A model generated the notes under the pieces. It saw only the letters and a list, made by a program, of their open reading frames with translations, was not told the DNA's origin and searched no databases. From Lachnospiraceae bacterium (lineage in GTDB: Bacteria; Bacillota; Clostridia; Lachnospirales; Lachnospiraceae), in NCBI GenBank assembly GCA_021153185.1, contig JAGKTY010000004.1, forward strand, positions 1 to 64,000: 64,000 nt of DNA, given 5' to 3'. The translations under genes were made by a program, and so were the position numbers. Below are positions 24,185-33,485 of this stretch, piece by piece. How positions within the stretch are numbered: the stretch's first letter is position 1; every line of letters starts with the position of its first letter.

Positions 24185-25192
24185 ATGACAATCAGAGAAT
24201 CGCTTGAGCAGATGGAATGTGAAACACTCAGTCCATATGCATGCCTTAGTAAGAATTCAAAAGGAAGAGACAGAGACGAGGAGCAGTGCGATATCCGTCC
24301 CGTATTTCAGCGCGACAGAGACCGCATTTTACATAGCAAATCGTTTCGGAGATTAAAGGATAAAACGCAGGTATTTCTGACGCCGCAGGGCGATCATTAC
24401 CGCACACGAATGACGCATACACTGGAGGTCTCTCAAAATGCGCGCACGATTGCCAAGGCGCTTCGGTTAAACGAGGATTTGGTAGAGGCAATCGCACTTG
24501 GTCACGACCTGGGGCATACGCCGTTTGGTCACGCCGGAGAGCGCGCGCTCAACCGTGTCTGTCCGTACGGCTTTGTGCACAGTGAGCAGAGCGTCCGTAC
24601 GGTTGAAGTGTTAGAAAAAAACGGCATAGGACTGAACTTAACATGGGAAGTCAGAGATGGCATACGCAACCATCAGACAGAGTCCACGCCATCTACATTA
24701 GAAGGAAAAATCGTACGCTTTTCAGATAAAATTGCATACATTCATCATGACATGGACGATGCCATCCGCGCGGGACTTCTGACAGATGCAGATGTACCAA
24801 AGAGCATAGGAGATGTCATCGGTTATACGCTTGCGGAGAGACTGGATCATTTTATCCATGATCTTGTGACAACGAGCGCCGGCAAAAATGACATTATGAT
24901 GAGTGAGCCTGTTGCGGAGGCGATGAAGCAGCTTCGCAGATTCATGTTTGAAGCGGTCTATCAAAATCCGATTGCAAAAGCGGAAGAGGGTAAGGCTGAG
25001 AATCTGATTGAGACGTTGTATTTTTACTATCTCAAACACTTTGATCTGCTGCCGGCGGAAACGAAGAACATGATGGATTTGACGGGCGCTACGAAGGAAC
25101 AGGTCGTATGTGATTATGTAGGAGCAATGACCGATCGGTTTGCCATCGCAAAGTATGAGGAAATCTACATTCCAAAGACGTGGCATGGCTAA
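24185..25192 (+). CDS. dgt: dGTPase-like HD phosphohydrolase
   Basis: A 335-residue cytoplasmic enzyme of the deoxyguanosinetriphosphate triphosphohydrolase-like group. Metal-site motifs are RTRMTHTLEVSQNART (first His), ALGHDLGHTPFGHAGERALN (HD) and SDKIAYIHHDMDDAIRAG (later Asp). It hydrolyses dNTPs to nucleosides and triphosphate. The start at ATG 24185 (MTIRESLEQME) follows GAAAGGATCAGGC; a longer frame to 24122 has no site. It opens a replication/transcription operon, 11 nt before dnaG. The 24018-24184 interval is non-coding and AT-rich, with no clear promoter found. Confidence 0.93.
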   Translation: MTIRESLEQMECETLSPYACLSKNSKGRDRDEEQCDIRPVFQRDRDRILHSKSFRRLKDKTQVFLTPQGDHYRTRMTHTLEVSQNARTIAKALRLNEDLVEAIALGHDLGHTPFGHAGERALNRVCPYGFVHSEQSVRTVEVLEKNGIGLNLTWEVRDGIRNHQTESTPSTLEGKIVRFSDKIAYIHHDMDDAIRAGLLTDADVPKSIGDVIGYTLAERLDHFIHDLVTTSAGKNDIMMSEPVAEAMKQLRRFMFEAVYQNPIAKAEEGKAENLIETLYFYYLKHFDLLPAETKNMMDLTGATKEQVVCDYVGAMTDRFAIAKYEEIYIPKTWHG

Positions 25193-25203
25193 AAGGTGAA
25201 ACG

Positions 25204-26976
25204 ATGTATTATCCAGACGAATTAGTTGAGGAAGTCAGAGCAAAAACAGATATAGTTGATTTGATTTCCGGATATGTCAGATTACAAAAAAAGGGCGGAA
25301 GTTATTTCGGACTTTGTCCCTTTCATAATGAAAAGACCGGTTCGTTTTCGGTAAGTGCGCAAAAACAGATGTATTACTGCTTTGGCTGTGGTGCAGGCGG
25401 TAATGCATTTACGTTTCTTATGAACTATGAAAATTATACGTTTCAGGAAGCAATCAAGGTACTGGCAGATAAGGCGGGGGTGGAGCTTCCGCAAATTGAG
25501 TATACCCAGGAAATGAAGGCGCGCGAAAACAGGCGCAGCAAGCTGCTCGAGATCACGAAGGAGGCCGGCAAATATTTTTATTATCAACTCAGACAGCCAC
25601 AGGGTGAGTACGGGTTAACTTATTTCAAAAACCGTCAGTTGTCGGATGAGACAATGCAGCATTTTGGGTTAGGCTATGCAAACAAAACAAGCAATGACTT
25701 GTGCCTTTATTTAAAGAGCAAAGGGTATACGGATGAACTCATCCGGGATGCAGGCCTGGCTGTCTTCAACGAAAAATACGGCATGACCGATAAGTTTTGG
25801 AATCGCGTCATGTTTCCGATTATGGACGCGGGTGGCCGTGTCATCGGTTTCGGCGGCCGTGTCATGGGTGAGGGTGAGCCAAAGTACTTAAACTCTCCGG
25901 AGACAGAGATTTTTGATAAGAGCCGTAACCTGTATGGCCTCAATTACGCAAGGTCGAGCAGAGCCGGCAATTTTATTCTGTGTGAGGGGTATATGGATGT
26001 CATTGCGCTCCATCAGGCAGGATTTACGCAGGCCGTCGCATCGCTCGGCACGGCGTTTACAAGTGGACAAGCCAATCTGCTAAGGCGGTTTACTTCAGAG
26101 GTTCTCCTTTGCTACGACAGTGATGCAGCAGGAACAAAGGCGGCACTTCGTGCGGTTGGCATTTTAAAGGAAGCGGGATTAAATGGTAAGGTGATCAATT
26201 TAAAACCATATAAAGACCCGGATGAGTTTATTAAGGCGCTCGGTGCAGACGCCTTTGCGGAGAGACTTGCGCAGTCTGAAAACAGTTTTATGTATGAAAT
26301 CAGGCAGCTTGAGAAGCAATTCGATTTGTCTGATCCTGCAGGCAAAACGGCGTTTCATAATGAGATTGCAAAGAAGCTCTGTCAGTTTTCAGAGGAGCTT
26401 GAGCGTGAAAACTATATTGAGGCGGTTGCCCAGAAATATATGATGAGTAAGGAGGCACTCAGAAAGTTAGTGCTCTCTTACGCAATGAAAACCGGCATGC
26501 AGGCACCTGCTACCAAACCGAAATCGGGTATCAAGCAGGTGACGGACAAGGAAGACCAAAAGAAAATTTCCCAGCGCTTACTTCTGACATGGATTTCAGA
26601 AGAGCCGGCGCTCTATCAAAAGATAAAAAAATATATTACACATGAGGATTTTACAGATCCGCTATATCGTCAGGTTGCACAGCTTTTGTTTGCATCCATC
26701 CGGGAAGGTAGTATAAACCCGGCTGCAATTATCAGCCATTTTGAGGATGAAGAGAGTCAATCAAAAGCGACTGCAGTATTTCATACCAGACTTGAACATA
26801 TAGAGTCGCTAAAAGAGCGTGAAAAGGCATTTCATGATATTGTCGTGGGTGTCAAAAAGGAAAGCTATGATGCGACAGCAAAAACACTCGGAAGCGATGT
26901 TTCAGCCTTGGCGAAGGTGATTGAGGGCAAGAAGGCGTTAGAAGAACTTGCCAAAATGCATATTTCCTTAGAATAA
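25204..26976 (+). CDS. dnaG: DNA primase
   Basis: A 590-residue primase that makes RNA primers for the replisome. The N-terminal CHC2 zinc finger is visible (CPFHNEKTGSFSV... YYCFGCGAGG, about 40-65). A TOPRIM domain has LCEGYMDVIALHQAGF and the acidic pair in LLCYDSDAAGTKAA. The last 150 residues form the DnaB-binding domain (KISQRLLLTWISEEP...). ATG 25204 is the start (GGTGAAACG upstream); the in-frame ATG 25180 would overlap dgt. It is the middle of the classic dnaG-rpoD operon. Confidence 0.96.
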   Translation: MYYPDELVEEVRAKTDIVDLISGYVRLQKKGGSYFGLCPFHNEKTGSFSVSAQKQMYYCFGCGAGGNAFTFLMNYENYTFQEAIKVLADKAGVELPQIEYTQEMKARENRRSKLLEITKEAGKYFYYQLRQPQGEYGLTYFKNRQLSDETMQHFGLGYANKTSNDLCLYLKSKGYTDELIRDAGLAVFNEKYGMTDKFWNRVMFPIMDAGGRVIGFGGRVMGEGEPKYLNSPETEIFDKSRNLYGLNYARSSRAGNFILCEGYMDVIALHQAGFTQAVASLGTAFTSGQANLLRRFTSEVLLCYDSDAAGTKAALRAVGILKEAGLNGKVINLKPYKDPDEFIKALGADAFAERLAQSENSFMYEIRQLEKQFDLSDPAGKTAFHNEIAKKLCQFSEELERENYIEAVAQKYMMSKEALRKLVLSYAMKTGMQAPATKPKSGIKQVTDKEDQKKISQRLLLTWISEEPALYQKIKKYITHEDFTDPLYRQVAQLLFASIREGSINPAAIISHFEDEESQSKATAVFHTRLEHIESLKEREKAFHDIVVGVKKESYDATAKTLGSDVSALAKVIEGKKALEELAKMHISLE

Positions 26977-27032
26977 GGGCATATTAGGCTGAAAGATGTG
27001 AGTGACAATGATTAACGGAAGGACGGAACAAA

Positions 27033-28136
27033 ATGGACGAGAATATCCAGGTAAAGTACGAAGAAAAAATCAAGACGTTACTGGCCATTGCAAAAAAGAA
27101 GAAAAATGTTCTTGAGTACACAGAAATTGTTGCAATGTTTGCTGATTTAGGTCTTGAGGACGAGCAGTATGAAAAGGCTGTTGAAGCATTAGAAAAAAGC
27201 GGAATTGATGTATTGCGTATTCAGGATGAAGAACCGGATGAGGAACTGATTCTGGCAGAGGAAGAGGAAGATATCGAAAACATTGATTTATCTGTTCCGG
27301 AAGGCATCTCAATCGAGGACCCTGTCCGTATGTATTTAAAAGAGATTGGTAAGGTACAGCTTCTGAGCGCAGAGGAAGAAATTGAACTCGCAAAGCGTTT
27401 GGAAGAAGGGGACGAGGAAGCAAAGAAAAGATTAGCTGAAGCTAACTTACGACTCGTTGTCAGCATTGCCAAGAGATATGTCGGCCGTGGTATGTTATTC
27501 CTTGATCTCATTCAGGAAGGTAACCTTGGTCTGATTAAAGCTGTAGAAAAATTCGATTATCGGAAAGGCTTCAAGTTTTCGACATATGCCACATGGTGGA
27601 TCCGGCAGGCAATCACGAGAGCCATTGCCGACCAGGCAAGGACAATCCGTATTCCGGTGCATATGGTTGAGACGATCAACAAGCTGATCCGTGTGAGCAG
27701 ACAGTTACTTCAGGAACTCGGAAGAGAGCCTACGCCGGAAGAAATTGCAGTCGAGATGAATATGCCTGTTGAGCGTGTCCGCGAAATTCTCAAGATTTCA
27801 CAGGAGCCTGTTTCACTCGAGACACCGATCGGTGAAGAGGAGGACTCACATCTTGGAGACTTCATTCAGGATGACAATGTGCCGGTACCTGCAGATGCGG
27901 CTGCGTTTACGCTTCTTAGAGAGCAGCTTGGGGAAGTGCTGGATACACTCACGGAGCGCGAGCAGAAGGTTTTAAAACTCCGTTTCGGTTTGGAAGACGG
28001 ACGTGCAAGAACACTTGAAGAAGTCGGAAAAGAGTTCAACGTAACGCGTGAGCGTATCCGTCAGATTGAGGCAAAAGCACTTCGTAAACTGCGTCATCCA
28101 AGCCGCAGCAGAAAACTGAAGGATTACTTAGATTAA
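27033..28136 (+). CDS. rpoD: primary sigma factor RpoD/SigA
   Basis: A 367-residue housekeeping sigma factor. Region 1.2 (DPVRMYLKEIGKVQLLSAEEEIELAKRL), region 2 (RLVVSIAKRYVGRGMLFLDLIQEGNLGLIKAVEKFDY and STYATWWIRQAITRAI), region 3 and region 4 (EEVGKEFNVTRERIRQIEAKALRKLRHPSRSRKLKDYL) are all present, with the short acidic N-terminus typical of Firmicutes. It directs RNA polymerase to TTGACA/TATAAT promoters such as those listed here. The ribosome site AACGGAAGGACGG precedes the ATG. Confidence 0.97.
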   Translation: MDENIQVKYEEKIKTLLAIAKKKKNVLEYTEIVAMFADLGLEDEQYEKAVEALEKSGIDVLRIQDEEPDEELILAEEEEDIENIDLSVPEGISIEDPVRMYLKEIGKVQLLSAEEEIELAKRLEEGDEEAKKRLAEANLRLVVSIAKRYVGRGMLFLDLIQEGNLGLIKAVEKFDYRKGFKFSTYATWWIRQAITRAIADQARTIRIPVHMVETINKLIRVSRQLLQELGREPTPEEIAVEMNMPVERVREILKISQEPVSLETPIGEEEDSHLGDFIQDDNVPVPADAAAFTLLREQLGEVLDTLTEREQKVLKLRFGLEDGRARTLEEVGKEFNVTRERIRQIEAKALRKLRHPSRSRKLKDYLD

Positions 28137-28137
28137 G

Positions 28138-28866
28138 ATGGAATTGTCAAAAAGATTGCAGGCTGTTGCCGATATGGTGACAGCAGGCAGAAATGTAGCT
28201 GATGTCGGTTGTGATCATGGATATGTATCCATATACCTGATGCAGCGCCGGATTGCAAACCGCGTCTATGCGATGGACGTCAACCGGGGACCGCTTGGGC
28301 GGGCTGCGGAGCATGTTGCAGAAGCGGGATTATCTGAAAAAATAAGCATTCGCTTATCGGATGGTGCAAATGCACTGTCTGCGGGGGAAGCGGACTGTAT
28401 GGTTGTTGCAGGCATGGGCGGAAGGCTTATGACGCGCATTCTTTCCGATGCCGCAGAGCGGAACCTGGTGTTTGAAGAGCTTGTGTTACAGCCGCAGTCA
28501 GAGCCGTTTAAGGTCCGGCAGTATTTATGGGAAAACGGGTATTACATCGCGGATGAAAAGATGGTGTTTGAAGACGGGAAATACTACCAGATCATCAAAG
28601 CATTAAGAGGCCGCGAGATTGAATTGGAGCAGGCTGATCAATTGACATATGAGGCATATGCATGCTACGGTAAAGTTCTATTACAAAAACAGGATAACGT
28701 TGCAATGGATTATCTGGCTTTTGAACTTTTGAAATGTGACGAGATCTATCAGCATATATTAGAGAAACAGACGCGTGCGCAAGCCGATACGCTGCTCGCA
28801 CTTGAGCAAAAAAGAAAGGTCATTGCACACGCACAGAGAATTGGGGAAAGTTATGGCAAAAATTAA
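28138..28866 (+). CDS. trmK: tRNA (adenine22-N1)-methyltransferase TrmK
   Basis: A 242-residue SAM-dependent methyltransferase (formerly DUF633). Motif I is VADVGCDHGYVSIYL (about 20-34), followed by VYAMDVNRGPLGRA and the CMVVAGMGGRLMTRIL segment. The C-terminal helical part matches the family. TrmK methylates A22 in tRNAs with a G21-A22 pair. It starts 1 nt after rpoD and overlaps the next gene by 14 nt, as in other Clostridia. Confidence 0.92.
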   Translation: MELSKRLQAVADMVTAGRNVADVGCDHGYVSIYLMQRRIANRVYAMDVNRGPLGRAAEHVAEAGLSEKISIRLSDGANALSAGEADCMVVAGMGGRLMTRILSDAAERNLVFEELVLQPQSEPFKVRQYLWENGYYIADEKMVFEDGKYYQIIKALRGREIELEQADQLTYEAYACYGKVLLQKQDNVAMDYLAFELLKCDEIYQHILEKQTRAQADTLLALEQKRKVIAHAQRIGESYGKN

Positions 28867-30532
28867 AATCACAGGACTTATTGCACCACAGGAGATGGGG
28901 TGCGTGACAAAAGAAGTTCCAATCGGAACGACATACGAAGAAGTTGTGGAGGAGTTCCAGCAGTTTTATGAGCATCAGATTGTTCTTGTGAAAGCAAATG
29001 GCGTCGTACAGGAGCTTTTCAAGACGGTGAGCAAAGACTGCGAATTGACATTCATTACATTAAAAGATAATCACGGTCATAAATCATACGTCAGAAGCGC
29101 AACAATGCTTCTGATGAAGGCTGTGAATGATGTTGTGCCGGAAGGCATTCAAAAAGTTAAGGTTGAGTTTGCAATTGGAAAAGGCTATTATTGCAGTGTG
29201 CGCGGTGATGTGAAGGTTGATTATGAACTGACGCAGAAGGTTGCTGAGCGCATGCACGAGCTGGTCAAACAAAACATTCCGATTAAGAAGCACAAATTTT
29301 CGGTGGATGAGGCAAGAGCGCTGTTTGTCAAAAACGGAATGTTTGACAAAGATAAACTGTTTAAATACCGCAGAAGTTCAACGGTTAACGTATATGAAAT
29401 CGACGGCTATATGGATTACTATTATGGCTATATGCTTCCATCTACCGGGTATATCAAAAAATTCTTCTTACAGCAGTATGAAGATGGATTTATGCTCAAT
29501 CTGCCGGAGAGACAGGATCCAAACCGCATCGAGATATTTGAGCCGAGAAAGAAGCTGTTTGACACGCTGATGCAGGCGACAGATTGGTGCGAGAGAATGG
29601 ATACTGATACGGTTGGCGATCTGAATAACCAAATTTGTAAAGGGAATATCAACGATTTGATTCTTGTGCAGGAGGCCCTGCAGGAGCGCAGAATCGGCGA
29701 GATTGCAAAGGAAATTGCAGAGCGCGACGGTGTGAAGTTTGTGATGATCGCAGGTCCGTCTTCCAGTGGTAAGACGACATTTTCGCACAGACTTTCCGTA
29801 CAGCTTCGTACATACGGATTAAAACCGCACCCAATTGCGTTGGATGACTATTTCAAAAACCGCGCGGACACACCGCGTGATGAGAACGGTGACTACAACT
29901 TTGAGTGCTTAGAGGCGCTCGATGTAGAGCAGTTCAATCAGGATATGACAAAGCTTTTAGCCGGCGAACGCGTTGAGTTACCGACGTTTAACTTTAAAAC
30001 GGGCTGTCGTGAGTACAAGGGGCATTATATGCAGCTTCAGGAAGACGATGTGCTGGTATTAGAGGGAATTCATGCGCTCAACGACAAGATGTCTTATACA
30101 TTACCAAACGAAAGCAAGTTTAAGATTTATATCAGTGCGCTGACAACACTCAATATTGATGAGCATAACCGCATTCCGACAACAGACGGAAGATTGCTCA
30201 GACGTATGGTGCGTGATGCCCGTACGCGCGGTGCAAGCGCAAAGCGGACCATTGAGATGTGGCCAAGTGTCAGACGTGGTGAGGAGGAGAATATTTTCCC
30301 GTTTCAGGAGGGCGCGGATGCATTCTTTAACTCAGCGCTTATCTATGAGCTTGCAGTGATCAAACAGTTTGCTGAACCATTGTTATACGAAATCACGCCG
30401 GAGGATAAGGAGTACGAGGAAGCAAGAAGACTCTTAAAATTCCTGGAGTATTTCCTGGGTGTGAGCAGTGAAAACCTGCCAAACAATTCGATTGTCAGAG
30501 AATTCGTGGGAGGAAGCTGTTTCCCGGTTTAA
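28853..30532 (+). CDS. nucleoside (uridine) kinase with TGS and ThrRS-like N-terminus
   Basis: A 559-residue protein. It has an N-terminal TGS domain (MAKIKITG, VPIGTTYEEVVEEF), a threonyl-tRNA-synthetase-like second domain (about 70-200, GKGYYCSVRGDVKVDYELTQK), then a P-loop uridine kinase domain with IAGPSSSGKTTFSHRL (about 298-313), HPIALDDYF and VLEGIHALN. This fusion is usual in Clostridia, where it is annotated as a nucleoside kinase; why it carries synthetase-like domains is unknown. I start it at ATG 28853 (GGGGAAAGTT upstream), inside the end of trmK. RNase P RNA follows 11 nt after the stop. Confidence 0.92.
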   Translation: MAKIKITGLIAPQEMGCVTKEVPIGTTYEEVVEEFQQFYEHQIVLVKANGVVQELFKTVSKDCELTFITLKDNHGHKSYVRSATMLLMKAVNDVVPEGIQKVKVEFAIGKGYYCSVRGDVKVDYELTQKVAERMHELVKQNIPIKKHKFSVDEARALFVKNGMFDKDKLFKYRRSSTVNVYEIDGYMDYYYGYMLPSTGYIKKFFLQQYEDGFMLNLPERQDPNRIEIFEPRKKLFDTLMQATDWCERMDTDTVGDLNNQICKGNINDLILVQEALQERRIGEIAKEIAERDGVKFVMIAGPSSSGKTTFSHRLSVQLRTYGLKPHPIALDDYFKNRADTPRDENGDYNFECLEALDVEQFNQDMTKLLAGERVELPTFNFKTGCREYKGHYMQLQEDDVLVLEGIHALNDKMSYTLPNESKFKIYISALTTLNIDEHNRIPTTDGRLLRRMVRDARTRGASAKRTIEMWPSVRRGEEENIFPFQEGADAFFNSALIYELAVIKQFAEPLLYEITPEDKEYEEARRLLKFLEYFLGVSSENLPNNSIVREFVGGSCFPV

Positions 30533-30543
30533 TCATTTTTTTT

Positions 30544-30896
30544 CAGTAGGACACGTGATCGCGGCTGCAAATCCGCAAGGATGCAGGTGAGGAAAGTCCG
30601 GGCTTCATAGGGCAGGATGCCGGATAACGTCCGGTGGAGGCGACTCTAAGGATAGTGCAACAGAAAGGTACCGCCAAAATGAGATTTCTCATTTTGGTAA
30701 GGGTGGAAGGGTAGTGTAAGAGACTACCGCCTTGTTGGTAACAGCAGGGGCACATGTAAACCCCATTCGAAGCAAGACCGAAAAGAAGGCTATGTGGCTG
30801 CCCGTCACGCCTTCAGGTTGGTCGCTTGATGTGGCTGGCAACAGTCATACTAGATAGATGATCACGCGCGACATAACCCGGCTTATCGTCCTACTG
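30544..30896 (+). ncRNA. rnpB: RNase P RNA
   Basis: The 5' CAGTAGGAC and 3' GTCCTACTG form the closing helix. Conserved cores are GAGGAAAGTCCGGGCTTC (30590-30607), the ACAGAAA segment at 30659 and the 3' ACATAACCCGGCTTAT. It is the catalytic RNA that trims tRNA 5' ends. The closing helix followed by GATTTTTTTT may also serve as terminator. Confidence 0.96.
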
Positions 30897-30915
30897 ATTT
30901 TTTTTAGGAGCAATT

Positions 30916-32325
30916 ATGTTATTTAATTCACTTTCATTTGCGGTATTTTTACCAATCGTATGTCTTTTGTTCTGGCTTGTGCCACAAAGAAAACGCTGGA
31001 TTGTTTTGTTACTTTCCAGCTATTATTTTTATATGAGCTGGAATGTCAAATATGTCGTACTAATTTTGTTTACGACCGTTGTGTCGTATGTGACGGCAAT
31101 TTTGATCGAAAAGGCTGAAAAAAAGAAAGCAAAACTGATTTTGGCACTTGCGGCAGTCGTTGCCAGCCTTTCTGTTTTGTTTGTGTTTAAATATTTCAAT
31201 TTTGCATTTGCCACGCTCGTTCGTGTTTGCAATATGATTTCCATACCGCTGCAACCATTTACATTACAATTGATGCTTCCGGTTGGTATTTCATTTTACA
31301 CCTTTCAGACGCTCAGTTATGTGCTGGATGTTTACTATGGAAAAGTTGCCGCGGAGAAACATTTTGGAAAATATGCGACTTTCATTTCCTTCTTTCCGCA
31401 GCTTGTTGCCGGTCCGATTGAGCGGACGGATCATCTGCTCACACAGATTAATCAAAAGGAGTACAAATTCCGTTATGACAATGCAAGCTATGGATTAAAG
31501 CTCATGGCGTGGGGCTTTTTCAAAAAGTTAGTGATTGCTGACAATCTTGCTGTGTATGTCGACCAGATATTTGAAGACGTGCATTACTATCACGGCTTTT
31601 GCATGGTGCTTGCAATCTTGTTTTTTACCTTACAGATCTATTGTGATTTTTCGGGATACTCTGACATTGCAATCGGATGTGCAAGGCTGTTTGATGTGGA
31701 GCTGATGACGAACTTTAAAAGTCCGTATTTCTCAAATTCGATTCGGGAATTTTGGACCAGATGGCATATTTCGCTGTCAACCTGGTTTCGTGACTATGTA
31801 TATATTCCGCTTGGCGGAAACCGCGTTTCAAAATTTCGCAACTGTGTGAATGTAATGGTGACATTCTTAGTCAGCGGATTGTGGCATGGCGCAGCCTTTA
31901 CCTATGTTATTTGGGGCGGAATCCATGGCCTTTTGCAAATCATGGAGCGGTTTTTCCTTGGCAAAAAGAAAATGCCGAAGCTTGTTGTATTTTTGCTTGT
32001 TGCGTTTGCATGGACGTTCTTTCGGGCGCAAAGCCTATCGGATGCCGTCTATGTGCTCGTGCATATGTTTGACGGAATCGGACAGTCCGGCTATTTGTCG
32101 TCTGTCATGGACATTTTTGACTTAAATGTCTTTGGAATCGTCTGTCTTTTGATTCCGATTGTTCTTTTGTTTGTGTATGACTATGTCGCATTAAAGGTCG
32201 ATCCAATTGTTATCATAAGCAAACAAAAACCGGTCATCCGCTGGGTGATTTACTATGTGTTTGTGCTGTTCGTTTTATTGTTTGCGAGCTTTAGCGCGCA
32301 GGAATTTGTGTATTTTCAATTTTAG
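30916..32325 (+). CDS. MBOAT family O-acyltransferase (AlgI-like)
   Basis: A 469-residue polytopic membrane protein. Motifs are FNSLSFAVFLPIVCLLFWLVP at the start, LPVGISFYTFQTLSYVLDVYYG, FPQLVAGPIERTDHLL, YCDFSGYSDIAIG and the catalytic-His motif VSGLWHGAAFTYVIWG. This is the AlgI/PatA subgroup that passes acyl groups across the membrane to a polysaccharide or other acceptor. The gene starts at ATG 30916 just after rnpB. The following gene encodes a likely partner transferase, as in alginate or cell-wall O-acetylation pairs. Confidence 0.93.
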   Translation: MLFNSLSFAVFLPIVCLLFWLVPQRKRWIVLLLSSYYFYMSWNVKYVVLILFTTVVSYVTAILIEKAEKKKAKLILALAAVVASLSVLFVFKYFNFAFATLVRVCNMISIPLQPFTLQLMLPVGISFYTFQTLSYVLDVYYGKVAAEKHFGKYATFISFFPQLVAGPIERTDHLLTQINQKEYKFRYDNASYGLKLMAWGFFKKLVIADNLAVYVDQIFEDVHYYHGFCMVLAILFFTLQIYCDFSGYSDIAIGCARLFDVELMTNFKSPYFSNSIREFWTRWHISLSTWFRDYVYIPLGGNRVSKFRNCVNVMVTFLVSGLWHGAAFTYVIWGGIHGLLQIMERFFLGKKKMPKLVVFLLVAFAWTFFRAQSLSDAVYVLVHMFDGIGQSGYLSSVMDIFDLNVFGIVCLLIPIVLLFVYDYVALKVDPIVIISKQKPVIRWVIYYVFVLFVLLFASFSAQEFVYFQF

Positions 32326-32333
32326 GAGTTCCC

Positions 32334-33329
32334 ATGAATAAAGATTTTTGGAAAATAGCATATCGGTTTCTGATTTTGATGGTACCGTTTTTTGTGTTCC
32401 TGCCGCTATACTGTGCGCATTTTCAGCCGTATTATATGGACGGCGAATATGCGATGTACCGCGCGCAAAGAGATTATGTCGATTTTGGGGAAACAGAAAG
32501 TACGTACAACGAAATCATCGTTTTGGGAGATTCCAGAACAAAGGCGGCAATCAATCCGTCGGATTTTTCCAAACAGATGTACAATTTGTCTCTTGGAGGC
32601 ACAACAATGATTGAAGGGTATTATACCCTTTGTGACTATTTAAACAATCATGAAAAACCGAAAACAGTTCTGATCAATTACGCGCCATTTCATTATATGG
32701 ATGTCGATATGTTCTGGAAGCGCTCCGTTTATTTTCATTACTTGAAAAAGGACCAGATTCTGGAAGTGTTTGAAACGGCAAAAACGTTTGAACATACAGA
32801 AGATATTTTGACAGAGCAGTATTTGTCCGATTTTTATGCATATCAGTATTACATGCCGAATAAGTATGGCGGAGCGCTCAAAAATTCCTGCTTTGTGATG
32901 CGCAAAAAAATCAATGACCAAAATTATGAGCAGGTTTCAAAGGACAGAGGACACCACTATTTTGGTCTTCTTGCAGGAAGCGATGGAATCAACTGGGAGG
33001 CAAAGGTACCTGATTTTGTCTATCATGATGTCATTTTACATTATTTTGAAAAAACAATCGCGCTTTGCAAGGAGCAGGGAATACAGGTGATTGTTGAGAC
33101 GACGCCTGTCAATGAGACAAGTTATGGTATTTTTACGGAAAGCTTTAAATCGCATTACAGAGCATATATGAATGGTGTGGCATCGCGCCATCCCGAGGCA
33201 CGGATTTACACTGATTTTTATGTGTATCCAAATGCTTATTTTGGAGATGCTGATCATTTAAATCCGGACGGTAGCAAAGAATATGCCCGTTTTTTACAAG
33301 AGAAATATAAAGAAGTGTTTACAAAATAG
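32334..33329 (+). CDS. membrane-anchored SGNH-like acyltransferase partner
   Basis: A 331-residue protein with an N-terminal signal anchor (AYRFLILMVPFFVFLPLY, about 9-26) and an extracytoplasmic SGNH-like domain. The Ser block is IIVLGDSRTKAAINPS, an Asn/Gly block is LSLGGTTMIEGY, and the late Asp-His pair is FGDADHLNPDGSKEYA. This resembles AlgJ/AlgX or DltD-like partners that transfer the acyl group supplied by MBOAT proteins. It starts 9 nt after the MBOAT gene with TTAGGAGTTCCC upstream, so the two form one unit. The acceptor is unknown. Confidence 0.82.
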   Translation: MNKDFWKIAYRFLILMVPFFVFLPLYCAHFQPYYMDGEYAMYRAQRDYVDFGETESTYNEIIVLGDSRTKAAINPSDFSKQMYNLSLGGTTMIEGYYTLCDYLNNHEKPKTVLINYAPFHYMDVDMFWKRSVYFHYLKKDQILEVFETAKTFEHTEDILTEQYLSDFYAYQYYMPNKYGGALKNSCFVMRKKINDQNYEQVSKDRGHHYFGLLAGSDGINWEAKVPDFVYHDVILHYFEKTIALCKEQGIQVIVETTPVNETSYGIFTESFKSHYRAYMNGVASRHPEARIYTDFYVYPNAYFGDADHLNPDGSKEYARFLQEKYKEVFTK

Positions 33330-33485
33330 CGTTCTTGTGCTACAATAACATACGCACACACTTTAAAGCGTTAAAGCGAAAGAGCGAAGCAGGAAATTTG
33401 GCAGGTAAGTGCAAGTTGTTTTCTGCGCAGGTTGTGTGCATTAGTAAACATGCCGTAAAGATGGCGAATTAGGAGGAAATATAAA